Assembly: GCA_947044405.1 (NCBI GenBank)
Contig: CAMRHE010000360.1
Location: 297,001-361,000 of the forward strand
DNA length: 64,000 nucleotides
Reading direction: 5' to 3'
Source of the DNA: Leptodactylus fallax
Lineage: Eukaryota; Chordata; Amphibia; Anura; Leptodactylidae
The position numbers and the translations under genes were made by a program. This document shows, piece after piece, positions 1 to 9,837 of the stretch; positions within the stretch are counted from its first letter, which is position 1, and each line of letters opens with the position of its first letter. The notes beneath the pieces were generated by a model. That model was not told the DNA's origin. It did no database searches and saw nothing but the letters and a program-made list of their open reading frames with translations.

Positions 1-2
1 GT

Positions 3-72
3 TTTTTTTATTTATATAAATAGGCCGTAACCTGCTGGAGTATCCCCGGCAGGTCAGGGCCTATTTATTTAC
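3..72. repeat. Nested hairpin in repeat DNA
   Basis: Outer arms AAATAGGCC and GGCCTATTTA enclose a second hairpin with arms CCTGC and GCAGG. Another inverted pair (GCTTCCCCTTCTGC against GCAGAAAGGGAAGC) follows at about 108-138. This looks like the edge of a palindromic interspersed repeat entering from the left. No coding content was recognised. Confidence 0.4.
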
Positions 73-194
73 CTACCCGCGTCTGCTCGTGGCCGCCCCC
101 GCTTCCCCTTCTGCTATGGGCCGCAGAAAGGGAAGCGGATGCCGCTGTGAGCAGCCACGGGCATCAGTAAGTGAGGGCCGCGGGCCGCAAATAC

Positions 195-519
195 TACTAT
201 TATTATACTCTGCGGTCTTTTCAGACCCCGGAGTATAATAATTGGAGGTCCAGGGGAGGTGAGAGAACATAAATACATATCCTACTTACCTCTCCTGCGA
301 TCGGTGTTACTCCGAGCAGGCTTGGGCGCTCTGGTGACGTCATCAGGTCGCTTCGCCGGTCTGATCACGTGACATCTGTGCGCAATTAGACAGGGCCGAA
401 AGCTGCCTGGAGTGCACCGGTGTCCAGGATAGGTAAGTAACACTGGTTTTTATGTTTGTCACATGAGTCTCAGATCATTATACTCTGGGGTCTGAAAAGA
501 CCCAGAGTATAATAATAGT
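195..519. mobile_element. MITE-like element, copy A
   Basis: Both ends carry the same inverted terminus. Each terminus is itself a hairpin: TATTATACTC...GGTC then GACC...GAGTATAATA, at 200-243 and 475-518. Inside the termini, GTGAGAGAACATAAA (about 259-273) opposes TTTATGTTTGTCAC (450-463). There is no open frame of note, so the element is non-autonomous. A second copy lies at 15481-15840. The superfamily is not assigned. Confidence 0.65.
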
Positions 520-526
520 TCGTGGG

Positions 527-1258
527 TGGGCAACTATGGGGCACAATACCATGTGCAGGGGCCACTGTGGAGCCTAATACCCTGTGCAGGGGCCACTGTG
601 GAGCCTAATACCCTGTGCAGGGGCCACTGTGGAGCCTAATACCCTGTGCAGGGGCCACTGTGGAGCCTAATACCCTGTGCAGGGGCCACTGTGGAGCCTA
701 ATACCCTGTGCAGGGGCCACTGTGGAGCCTAATACCCTGTGCAGGGGCCACTAGGGAGCAGAATACCGTGTGCAGGGGCCGCTGTGGAGCATAATACCCT
801 GTGCAGGGGCCACTGTGGAGCATAATACCCTGTGCAGGGGCCATTGTGGAGCCTAATATCCTGTGCAGGGGCCACTGTGGAGCATAATACAAGTTCCGGG
901 GCCACTAGGGAACATAATACCGTGTGCAGGGGCCACTACGGAGCAGAATACCGTGTGCAGGGGCCACTATGGAGCAGAATACCGTGTGCAAGGGCCGATA
1001 CGGAGCAGAATACAGGTGCAGGGGCCGCTACGGGGCATAATACCGTGTTCAGGGGCCGCTACGGAACATAATACTGTGTGCAGGGGCCGCTACGGAGCAT
1101 AATACCGTGTGCAGGGGCCGCTGCGAGGCATAATACCGTGTGCAGGGGCCGCTGCGAGGCTTAATACCGTGTGCAGGGGCCGCTGCGAGGCATAATACCG
1201 TGTGCAGGGGCCGCTGCGGGCCGTAATACAGTGTGCAGGGGCTTCTGTGGAACATTAT
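527..1258. repeat. 31-bp minisatellite, about 23 units
   Basis: The unit is about 31 bp and reads GGGGCCACTGTGGAGCCTAA followed by TACCCTGTGCA. Units change from left to right: TGTGGAGCCTAAT first, then TACGGAGCAGAAT, then TGCGAGGCATAAT. It starts directly at the end of MITE copy A. It is recognisably related to the 30-bp unit of the large array from 35581. Short open frames here are repeat artefacts. Confidence 0.95.
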
Positions 1259-2023
1259 AGTGTGTGTAAATGGGGCGTTGTAAACAGGGGCTATGGCACC
1301 TGTTTATATTATACGCTGTCTGTTTATAGTGACCGTGTGATGTAATTACAGCCTTGTCACATACTGTAGACATGTACAGGACGAGGCTGCAGTTACATTA
1401 CATGGCCGCTATGAGATGAATGACACTATGTAAACAGAGAAGGGGTCACGGCGCTTACACAGGTACCATTCAAACAGCTGATCAGTGGGGGTCCTGGGTT
1501 TTTGAACCCCACTGATTAGTTTATTAATGACCTGGAAAACCTTTTAATTAGTTAACACCTGGGGCATTATTAATAAGGGGCACTATTTATACAGGGTACA
1601 CATGGACATTATTAATATAAAGATGCACTTGGGGGTATTATTCATTATGGGGGGTTATATCATATATTTTATAATTGGGGTAGCAGCAGGATGGGTGTGC
1701 AGGTGAGGACAATGTGGGTTGGATGCCTGGAAAAGTGAGGAGCCAAAGATGTCTGTGTTGCAAACTTTACAAAGACAAGTCACAGCTGGAAGAAGTGGTC
1801 ATGGCGGTCCAGAGGGAAGAGAAGGGAAATGTGACCGATTAGTCAGAGACGTCTCCTGTAAGTCACAGAATGTTACTGCCCTGTATTCACCTAAATGATA
1901 GAGGATAAATACCTGAGTGATGGGGGTCTGTCTGCTGAGACCCCACTGAGCCTGAGAATTGGGTTTTTTTCCCCCACTGGGTGGGAATTCAGCCTGACCG
2001 CAGCAATATATATAGGTGTGTCA
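1259..2023. other. Non-coding stretch with MITE fragment
   Basis: No gene is supported. At about 1470-1545 the text resembles the frog MITE fragments elsewhere in the window (a CAGCTGATCAGTGGGGGTCC stretch followed by CCTTTTAA). The rest is unremarkable AT-rich sequence. The open frame at 1895-2206 has no family resemblance and runs into the MITE at 2024. Confidence 0.4.
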
Positions 2024-2160
2024 CTTGGTGGATGGACGAACCCGCGTGGCTCTCATTCACTTCAATGGGAGTGCCAAAGATACCCGAAGTCCAGTACTCA
2101 GCTATCTGCGGCCTCCTATTATAGAGAATGGGGGCCACGTGGGCTCGTCCATCCACCAAG
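2024..2160. mobile_element. Short MITE with 26-bp inverted ends
   Basis: CTTGGTGGATGGACGAACCC begins the left arm (2024-2049). Its inverted match, with 2 mismatches in 26, ends the element at 2135-2160. The 137-bp body has no coding capacity. The superfamily is unknown. Confidence 0.7.
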
Positions 2161-2514
2161 CAGAAGATGTGTGAAGTTACTTTCATTGTTAATGCCGTGT
2201 TGTTGATCTGATACTGAAGTAATACAGGAAGAAGAATTCTTAAAAACTGTTTTATAACTTTGTATATTGTGTATGTTGTGCAATGATAACAGTGTGTTAA
2301 ACTAGTAGCATGGAAACTCAGTTTATTTTTTTTGGGGGGGGCGTCTTTCTATAGTCCTCCTCAGGCAGCAAAGAGGCTAGGTTCACCACTGACAGTAGGA
2401 CAATTTGGGTGATGCCCGTTGTCCCATATTAGGGTCACCCTCCCCCGAATCCTGCATCTGCTTCATAGGTCTTGTGAGGGAACGTTCATCAGTCCCATTC
2501 AAGTGAACATGTCC
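2161..2514. other. Non-coding stretch, nothing recognised
   Basis: No gene, RNA or repeat family was recognised. A T8-G8 run lies at about 2327-2342. Confidence 0.4.
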
Positions 2515-3139
2515 GAGCTGTGGAAGAATGAAGAAATCAGGTGATGCCTTTTAGAGGCTAACTGAGTATATTTGATGGTAAGCTTTCAAGAGTACTAGCT
2601 CTCTTCTTCGGACATGGTGTTATACAAGAAACTGAAAATTCACAGACTTTGTATACCCTAAAGACATGGACCTTCAAAGGATCTTAGAATCCTTAAAAAA
2701 AATATAAGTAGAGAAGTTATTTACAACAGGTCAAAAAATAAACAATCTGGAAACTTGTGGGGCGTGACGGAGGGATCAGTAATTCTTGCTGTTATCTGTT
2801 TGCTATCAGGAGGTGATTTGTGACCCTCACAAGTCATACATAGTGTGACATGAAACTGGCATGAATATTAAGTCCAAATTGCAGAGTTTGAAATTTTTGC
2901 ATTAACTTGTATTCCCATTCCTTTCTCTCTCTCTGCGTCTTAAAAAGTCCCATTAAAACCACAACCCGCAAATCTTCAATAGAGTGGTCTTCTTGGGAGA
3001 AATGTGCGGCCACTGGGAGATCTGTTCTACTGTTATTAATGGTGGATCTGTGTGAGTTCATTCACTGACTAAGTCTCTGCCCTGTTTCCCCCACATAGAG
3101 GCCTGTGGTGGGACATTGCACACATATTATGAGATACAA
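2515..3139 (-). mobile_element. Inverted 3' end of Penelope-like element
   Basis: This segment is a reverse-complement copy of the 3' end of the element that follows at 3140, including the C-terminal part of its GIY-YIG region and the hammerhead-like motif. Homology to the forward copy runs to about 3139, where GAGATACAACC meets the forward body. In this copy the codon that is TAG in the forward copy is CAG (Gln), but a TGA sits a few codons later where the forward copy has CGA. Each copy therefore has its own nonsense change and neither is the parent of the other in its present form. Penelope-like elements often carry rearranged, partly inverted duplicate ends. Confidence 0.8.
2566..2625 (-). 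ncRNA. Degenerate hammerhead-ribozyme-like motif
   Basis: Read on the minus strand this 60-nt stretch has the same layout as the forward motif at 4248-4307. The outer stem is GTATA/TATAC, the stem II arms are GAGAG/CTCTT with loop CTAGTA, then GAAAGCTT. The CTGATGA core reads CCGAAGA, so the conserved U4 is lost and the copy is probably inactive. Confidence 0.5.
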
Positions 3140-4331
3140 CCTACCATCAACCTTAAATTTAACTATTCAGAGAGTGAAATCCACTTTCTGGACACCACAA
3201 TATACATCAAAGACCACCGGCTACTCACATCAATATACCACAAACCCACAGACAGAACGGCCTACCTGAGAAACGACAGCTTCCACCCCAAGCACACAAG
3301 ACAATCTATAATCTACAGCCAGGCTATACGATACAATCGTATTTGCTCCGACAAAGCAGACCTGGACAAGCACCTCCTGGATCTGAGGATGAAATTTCTC
3401 CGACTGGGATACAAACCAAAAGTGACGGACAACCAATTAAACAAAGCAGCAGCCATTAACAGAGACAGTCTGCTCACATATAGAGAGACCCAGAAAGAAG
3501 CCCGAGTGCCCCTAGTTGTCACCTACAACCCACAGCTGCAGATCCTACGAAGGATTGCCAAGGAGCTCCAACCTGTGCTACATAGGGACAACAGACTCAA
3601 GGACATATTTCCAGTCCCCCCTCTCCTTTCCTTTCCACAACCACCAAACCTGAGGTGTATTATCGTCCGGAGTGCCACAACACAACAGGTGCACAGAATT
3701 AGGGGGACATTTTCCTGCAGGTCTTCCTATGTGGTGTATCTCATAATGTGTGTGCAATACCCCAACACAGGCCTCTATGTGGGGGAAACAGGGTAGAGAC
3801 TTAGTCAGCGAATGAACTCACACAGATCCACCATTAATAACAGCAGAACAGATCTCCCAGTGGCCGCACATTTCTCCGGAGAAGACCACTCTATTGAAGA
3901 TTTGCGGGTTGTGGTTTTAATGGGACATTTTAAGACGCAGAGAGAGAGAAAGGAATGGGAATATAAGTTAATGCAAAAATTTCAAACTCTGCAATTTGGA
4001 CTTAATATTCATGCCAGCTTCATGTCACACTATGTATGACCTGTGAGGGTCACAAATCACCTCCTGATAGCAAACAGATAACAGATCCCTCTGTCACACC
4101 CCACAAGTTTTCAGATTGTTTATTTTTCGACCTGTTGTAAATAATTTCTCTACTTTATATTGCATTTTGTTTTTTTTTAAGGATTCTAACACCCTTTGAA
4201 GGTCATGTCTTTAGGGTATAAAAAAATCTGTGAATTTTCAGTTTCTTGTATAACATCATGTCTGATGAAGAGAGCTAGCACTCTCGAAAGCTTACTATCA
4301 AATATACTCAGCGTCTAAAACGTATCGCCTG
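3140..4331 (+). mobile_element. Penelope-like retroelement, 5'-truncated
   Basis: Encodes the C-terminal part of a Penelope-like reverse transcriptase fused to a GIY-YIG endonuclease. The frame to 3796 carries FLDTTIYI and HKPTDRTAYL, typical of the region after the RT palm, then a basic linker and the GIY-YIG-like pair VVYLI and GLYVGETG. An in-frame TAG at 3794-3796 interrupts the endonuclease. The same frame continues to 4039 with EDHSIEDL and an R/K/E-rich end. The RT catalytic palm is absent, so the copy is 5'-truncated and dead. The 3' untranslated part carries a hammerhead-like motif (4248-4307). The tail is interrupted by the LINE at 4337 and resumes at 7204. Confidence 0.8.
4248..4307 (+). 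ncRNA. Hammerhead ribozyme-like motif (type I layout)
   Basis: Seen directly: outer stem I GTATA (4248-4252) with TATAC (4303-4307); internal loop; inner stem I GT (4260-4261) with AC (4294-4295); core CTGATGA (4262-4268); one extra A; stem II GAGAG (4270-4274) with CTCTC (4281-4285) around loop CTAGCA; then GAAA (4286-4289). AGCT (4289-4292) could form a tiny palindromic stem III, with predicted cleavage after T4293. Penelope-like elements are known to carry hammerhead motifs with minimal stem III that may act as dimers. The extra A after the core and the 2-bp stem III make activity uncertain. Confidence 0.6.
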
Positions 4332-4336
4332 TTTCT

Positions 4337-7203
4337 AAATTTAGTAACTCTTCTCTGCCACTCTCTGACCATAACCTTCTGTTTCTCACCATCAGTGCTT
4401 TCTCTCATTCACAGGACACATCTACTCATCATACATATAGGAATTTACGTGCTATTAACACCCAGAACCTCTCAGATACTCTACAGTCCTCTCTGTCCCC
4501 CATCTCTTCACTCTCCTGTCCCAATCTGGCCACCAGTCACTGTAATGAAACCCTTAAGAGTGCATTGGATGAGGCGGCTCCCCCCTCCCCCTCCACTGGA
4601 AAGGTTAGACGCAGGAGGCAGCAACCCTGGCACACGCCACAGACACGTTTTCTTCAGCGGTGCTCTAGGTGTGCAGAACATCTGTGGAGAAAATCACGTA
4701 CACCTGCAGACCTCCTCCACTTTAAATTTATGCTTAAAACCTATAATTCTGCCCTTTACCTCGCCAAACAAGCCTATTTCACCGCTCTCATCTCCTCTCT
4801 CCTGTAACCCTAAAAGGCTATTTGAAACTTTTCACTCCTTACGCACTCCCAAGGTGCAGATGCCATTCACAGACCTTAGCGCAGATGACCTGGCCTCTTA
4901 TTTCCATGATAAAATTGATAAGATCCGTCAGGAAATATCTGCCCTATCCCCAGGTGGCATTGACCCCCTCACCAGCCGCACTTCAGACTGTTGATTCTCA
5001 TCTTTTGAACCTGTTACAGAAGAGGAAGTCTCTCAGCTACTTTCTTCTTCTCGCCCTACGACCTGCAGTAGTGACCCTTTCCCCTCACACCTTCTCCAGT
5101 CTCTGTCTCCTGCTGTCACGACTTACCTTACTAAAATATTTAACCTCTCTCTCTCTTCTGGAATTTTCCCATCCTCTTTCAAACATGCTGTCATAACCCC
5201 ACTACTGAAGAAACCCTCCCTTGACCCGTCCTGTGCTGCTAACTATCGACCTGTCTCTTACCTTCCTTTTATCTCCAAGATCTTGGCACGCTTGGTCTAT
5301 TCTCGTTTGAGCCGCTATCTTTCTGCTAACTCTCTTCTTGACCCCTTACAATCTGGCTTCCGCACTCTGCACTCTACTCAGCCCTCACAAAAGTCTCCAA
5401 TGATCTCCTGACGGCTAAATCCAAAGGTGACTTCTCTCTTCTTATTCTTCTAGATCTCTCAGCAGCATTTGACACTGTTGACCATCAACTCCTCCTCACT
5501 ATGCTCCGCTCTGTCGGCATCACAGACACCGCTCTCTCCTGGTTCTCCTCTTATCTCTCTGACCGCACTTTCTGTGTATCATTTGCGGGCTCTGTTTCTT
5601 CCCCTCTTCCCCTTGCCGTTGGGTTTCCTCAGGGCTCGGTCCTAGGCCCCCTGCTCTTCTCCCCCTACACGGCCCCCATTGGACAAACCATCACTAGATT
5701 TGGCTTCCGGTACCATCTTTATGCTGATGAAATCCAATTATATACGTCATCCCGTGACATCACCCCTGCGCTTATACAGAACACCAGTGTCTGTCTCTCT
5801 GCTGTCTCAAATATCATGTCTTCGCTCTATCTGAAACTGAATCTCTCAAAGACTGAACTACTGCTGTTTCCACCATCTAATAGATCTGTCTCTGATATCT
5901 CCATTGCAGTCTCCGGCCTTACCATAACTCCCAGACAGTATGCCCGCTGCCTCGGGGTTATGTTTGACTCAGACCTTTCCTTCACCCCCCATATCCAATC
6001 ACTCGTACGCTCATGTCATCTCCACCTCAACAACATCTCCAGAATCCACCCTTTCCTTACCACAAATACACTAAAGACACTTATTGTTGCCCTGATTCAC
6101 TCTCGCCTTGACTACTGTAACTCCTTACTAATCGGTCTTCCCCTTACTAAACTCTCCCCTCTACAATCTATTCTGAATGCGGCGGGCAGGCTCATCTATC
6201 AGTCTAGACGATACAGCGAGGCCTCCGGTCTGTGCCGGTCACTACATTGGCTGCCTATTCAATACAGAATACAATATAAACTTATCCCCCTCCTCCACAA
6301 GGCTCTCTATAATGCTGCACCTCCCTACATTTCCTCCCTCATCTCTGTCTATCGCCCAACCCGTACTCTCCGTTCACTCAATGACCTAAGACTAACATCC
6401 TCTATTATCAGAACCTCCCACGCTCGCATACAAGACTTCTCCCGAGTTGCACCATTTCTCTGGAATGCTCTATCCCAGACTATCAGATTAACCCCCAATT
6501 TCCACAGCTTCAAGTGCAAACTAAAGACACATCTTATCAGACAGGCCTATCACAACTCCTAATGTAAACCCTTCCGTAGTTAGAATCCCTAAAACGTCCC
6601 CTCCTCTGTTCACGCTCCTGCATTACCTCACAGGATATGATGCCGTATCAGACTAACTTTATATATCCAGGCACCATCTGCACGTTACAGGACACGACTG
6701 GTGACGGCTCCTACAGCTTTATATATGTGTAATGACAGTAACCTCTATTACACCATTGTCTGACCATTGTATAAGCAATGCTACCTCCGATGCCGCCCCT
6801 GCTACCTCCTGTGTCACCCCCTCTACCTCATAGATTGTAAGCTCTTGTGTCACCTCCTCTACCTCATAGATTGTAAGCTCTTGTGTCACCTCCTCTACCT
6901 CATAGATTGTAAGCTCTTGTGTCACCTCCTCTACCTCATAGATTGTAAGCTCTTGTGTCACCCCCTCTACCTCATAGATTGTAAGCTCTTGTGTCACCTC
7001 CTCTACCTCATAGATTGTAAGCTCTTGTGTCACCTCCTCTACCTCATAGATTGTAAGCTCTTGCGAGCAGGGCCCTCAGTCCCAGTGTGTGAATTGACTA
7101 TTTCTTTGTAATGTATCTTTTTTGTCAGTACTTGAACGCTACAAATTGTACAGTGCTGTGGAATATGTTGGCGCTATATAAATAAAATGTATTATTATTA
7201 TTA
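4337..7203 (+). mobile_element. L2-like LINE, 5'-truncated
   Basis: Non-LTR retrotransposon remnant. The 5' part (4337-5500) is broken by frameshifts but shows the end of an endonuclease domain and the RT start, with [19 protein letters not shown] at about 5440-5500. An intact 353-residue frame at 5501-6562 holds [12 protein letters not shown], an active-site box reading YADE where YADD is expected, and the usual C-terminal end of L2-type elements ([16 protein letters not shown]). The 3' end is typical: GATTGTAAGCTCTTGCGAGC, then GGCGCTATATAAATAAA, then a TATTATTATT tail. TTTCT flanks both sides (4332-4336, 7204-7208) as a likely target-site duplication. Inactive copy. Confidence 0.85.
6805..7063 (+). 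repeat. 36-bp tandem expansion in LINE 3' UTR
   Basis: TCATAGATTGTAAGCTCTTG recurs at 6828, 6864, 6900, 6936, 6972, 7008 and 7044, exactly 36 bp apart, giving seven copies. The last copy continues into the normal LINE tail. Its length is a multiple of three, which makes spurious open frames on both strands. Confidence 0.95.
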
Positions 7204-7250
7204 TTTCTTCACTCTTCCACCACTTTCAATGGCTAACACGGTACAACATT
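7204..7250 (+). mobile_element. Penelope-like tail resumed after LINE
   Basis: TTTCTTCACTCTTCCAC (7204-7220) matches, with one mismatch, the reverse complement of 2519-2535 in the inverted copy. There it directly follows the CACCTGA that corresponds to CGCCTG at 4326-4331. This sequence is therefore the displaced tail of the element interrupted at 4332. Confidence 0.65.
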
Positions 7251-7339
7251 ATACTATGGCCGAGCTGTGACACCTAGTCCAGCCCACATGACTGATGACT
7301 GTGACATCATTAGGACAATGCTTGTGAGTGCTGCACCTC

Positions 7340-8357
<1,018 letters not shown>

Positions 8358-8404
8358 CCTTTAAATTTCTCCAGCAAAGTCTGAACTAGTAACATGACTG
8401 CTGA

Positions 8405-8558
8405 GGGCCTAGTTTATGAAAACACTATGTCAACCATAGCAACCAATCAGAGTCCAGCTTATATGTCTTAAAAGGCCCTGGAAATATGAAAGTTGAGCTG
8501 TGATTGGTTGCTATGGATGACAAAGCCTGTCATAGTGTTAGGTTTGATAGATTAGGCC
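8405..8558. mobile_element. Palindromic MITE-like repeat
   Basis: GGCCTA...AACACTATG with CCATAGCAACCAATCA on the left is inverted on the right as TGATTGGTTGCTATGG with CATAGTGTT...TAGGCC. The element is about 154 bp and non-coding. Confidence 0.65.
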
Positions 8559-8744
8559 TAATGTATTCCTATGGACAGTGATACCAAAAACAGGAGGAGC
8601 GGCCTGTACCGCATCCAGCAAGAGTGGCGGCAACACATGGCCTGATCCATAACAAACTCAGCTCTGCTACATGTCCCTACATATACAGTACTCAGCCCGT
8701 GTGCAGGAAGGAGCACAGGCCTCACTATATATGTCACAAGAGCT

Positions 8745-9285
8745 ACATCAATGCACATTACATACACAGCTTCGCTACACCAATGCACATTACATACACA
8801 GCACTGCTACATGCACATTACATACACAGCACTCCTACATGCACATTACATACACAGCACTGCTACATGCACATTACATACACACTTATGCTACACCAAT
8901 GCACATTACATACACAGCTCCGAAACATCAATGCACATTACATACACAGCTCTACTACATGCACATTACATACACAGCTTTGTTACACCAATGCACATTA
9001 CATACACAGCTCCGCTACATGCACATTACATACACAGCTCCGCTACATGCACATTACATGCACAGCACTGCTACATGCACATTACATACACAGCTCTGCT
9101 ACATGCACATTACATACACAGTACTCCTACATGCACATTACATACACAGCACCGCTACATGCACATTACATACACAGCTTTGCTACATGCACACTACATA
9201 CACAGCACCGCTACATGCACATTACATACACAGCTCTGCTACATGCACATTACATACACAGCTCTGCTACATGCATAATACACAC
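8745..9285. repeat. 28-32-bp minisatellite
   Basis: The core unit is about 28 bp (GCACATTACATACACAGCTC then TGCTACAT), with longer variants carrying CACCAAT. There are about 19 units. Forward open frames reading repeated HITYTA or CTLHTQ are artefacts of the array. Confidence 0.95.
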
Positions 9286-9319
9286 TACACCGGTGCACGT
9301 TACATACAAAGGCCTTTGT

Positions 9320-9560
9320 TGTGCTGCTGACCCCAACCCCGCCCCGCCCACCACTACCATGTGACTGATCACATGACCTGACGTCTCCTGTTATTGTCTG
9401 TGAGGCCATGATGCTGGTGCGGTGTCGGCCATTTTGTTGTGGCTCATTCTCTGCCCCTGGTCCTGCAGCTCCCACAATCCTCTCTGCTTCCTGCTGCAGA
9501 CTTCCAGTTTGAGGGGAGATTTTTTGTTCTGTGGAGGTTCATTACTTTGCAGCAGATAAG
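9320..9560 (+). promoter_or_regulatory. Possible promoter and 5' non-coding exon
   Basis: Unique, non-repetitive sequence between two arrays. It contains GCCATTTTGTTGTGG, a CCTGCAGCTCCCACAATCC stretch and ends AGCAGATAAG followed by GTGAGG, a good splice donor at 9561. Frog zinc-finger genes usually start with a short untranslated exon of this kind, and the gene at 16017 has a splice acceptor before its ATG and so needs one. The link is inference; a 3-kb array and a transposon would lie in the intron. Confidence 0.25.
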
Positions 9561-9837
9561 GTGAGGGGCTGTGTGGGGAGGGGGCACATACATATGGGGC
9601 TGATATCTAACAGTGTGGGGTGCAGGGAGAGGATGGGGGGCAGTAATAGCTGAATACTAATGAGTGAGAGGCGGAGGGTCTCTTATATGGAGGGGTTAAT
9701 TCTGGAGAGCTGGTCACAGGATGACTACTGAGCAGTGCACCCCCCACAGGAAGAAGAAGGTAGGACAGGTGTAATGCAGGGTGTGATAATTATTACCTGC
9801 CAGCAGGAGGAGCCATCAGTCACCTTTCTATTGGCTG
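9561..9837. other. Non-coding stretch before the array
   Basis: G-rich unique sequence with no gene recognised; it could be the start of an intron if the candidate exon at 9320-9560 is real. Confidence 0.3.

Noticed and set aside
1895..2206. 103-codon plus-strand frame
   Set aside because: Half of it lies in the MITE at 2024-2160 and the rest has no recognisable domain.
3116..3139. Start of the Penelope-like protein at ATG 3116
   Set aside because: The first residues come from the inverted arm (antisense of the 3' end), so the ATG is a junction product and not the native start.
6719..7111. Frames with repeated TQELTIYEVEEV (minus) and LLCHLLYLIDCK (plus)
   Set aside because: The 36-bp expansion in the LINE 3' UTR read as protein.
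8624..9364. Three overlapping forward frames with repeated HITYTA/CTLHTQ
   Set aside because: Translation of the 28-bp minisatellite in three frames; no independent evidence.
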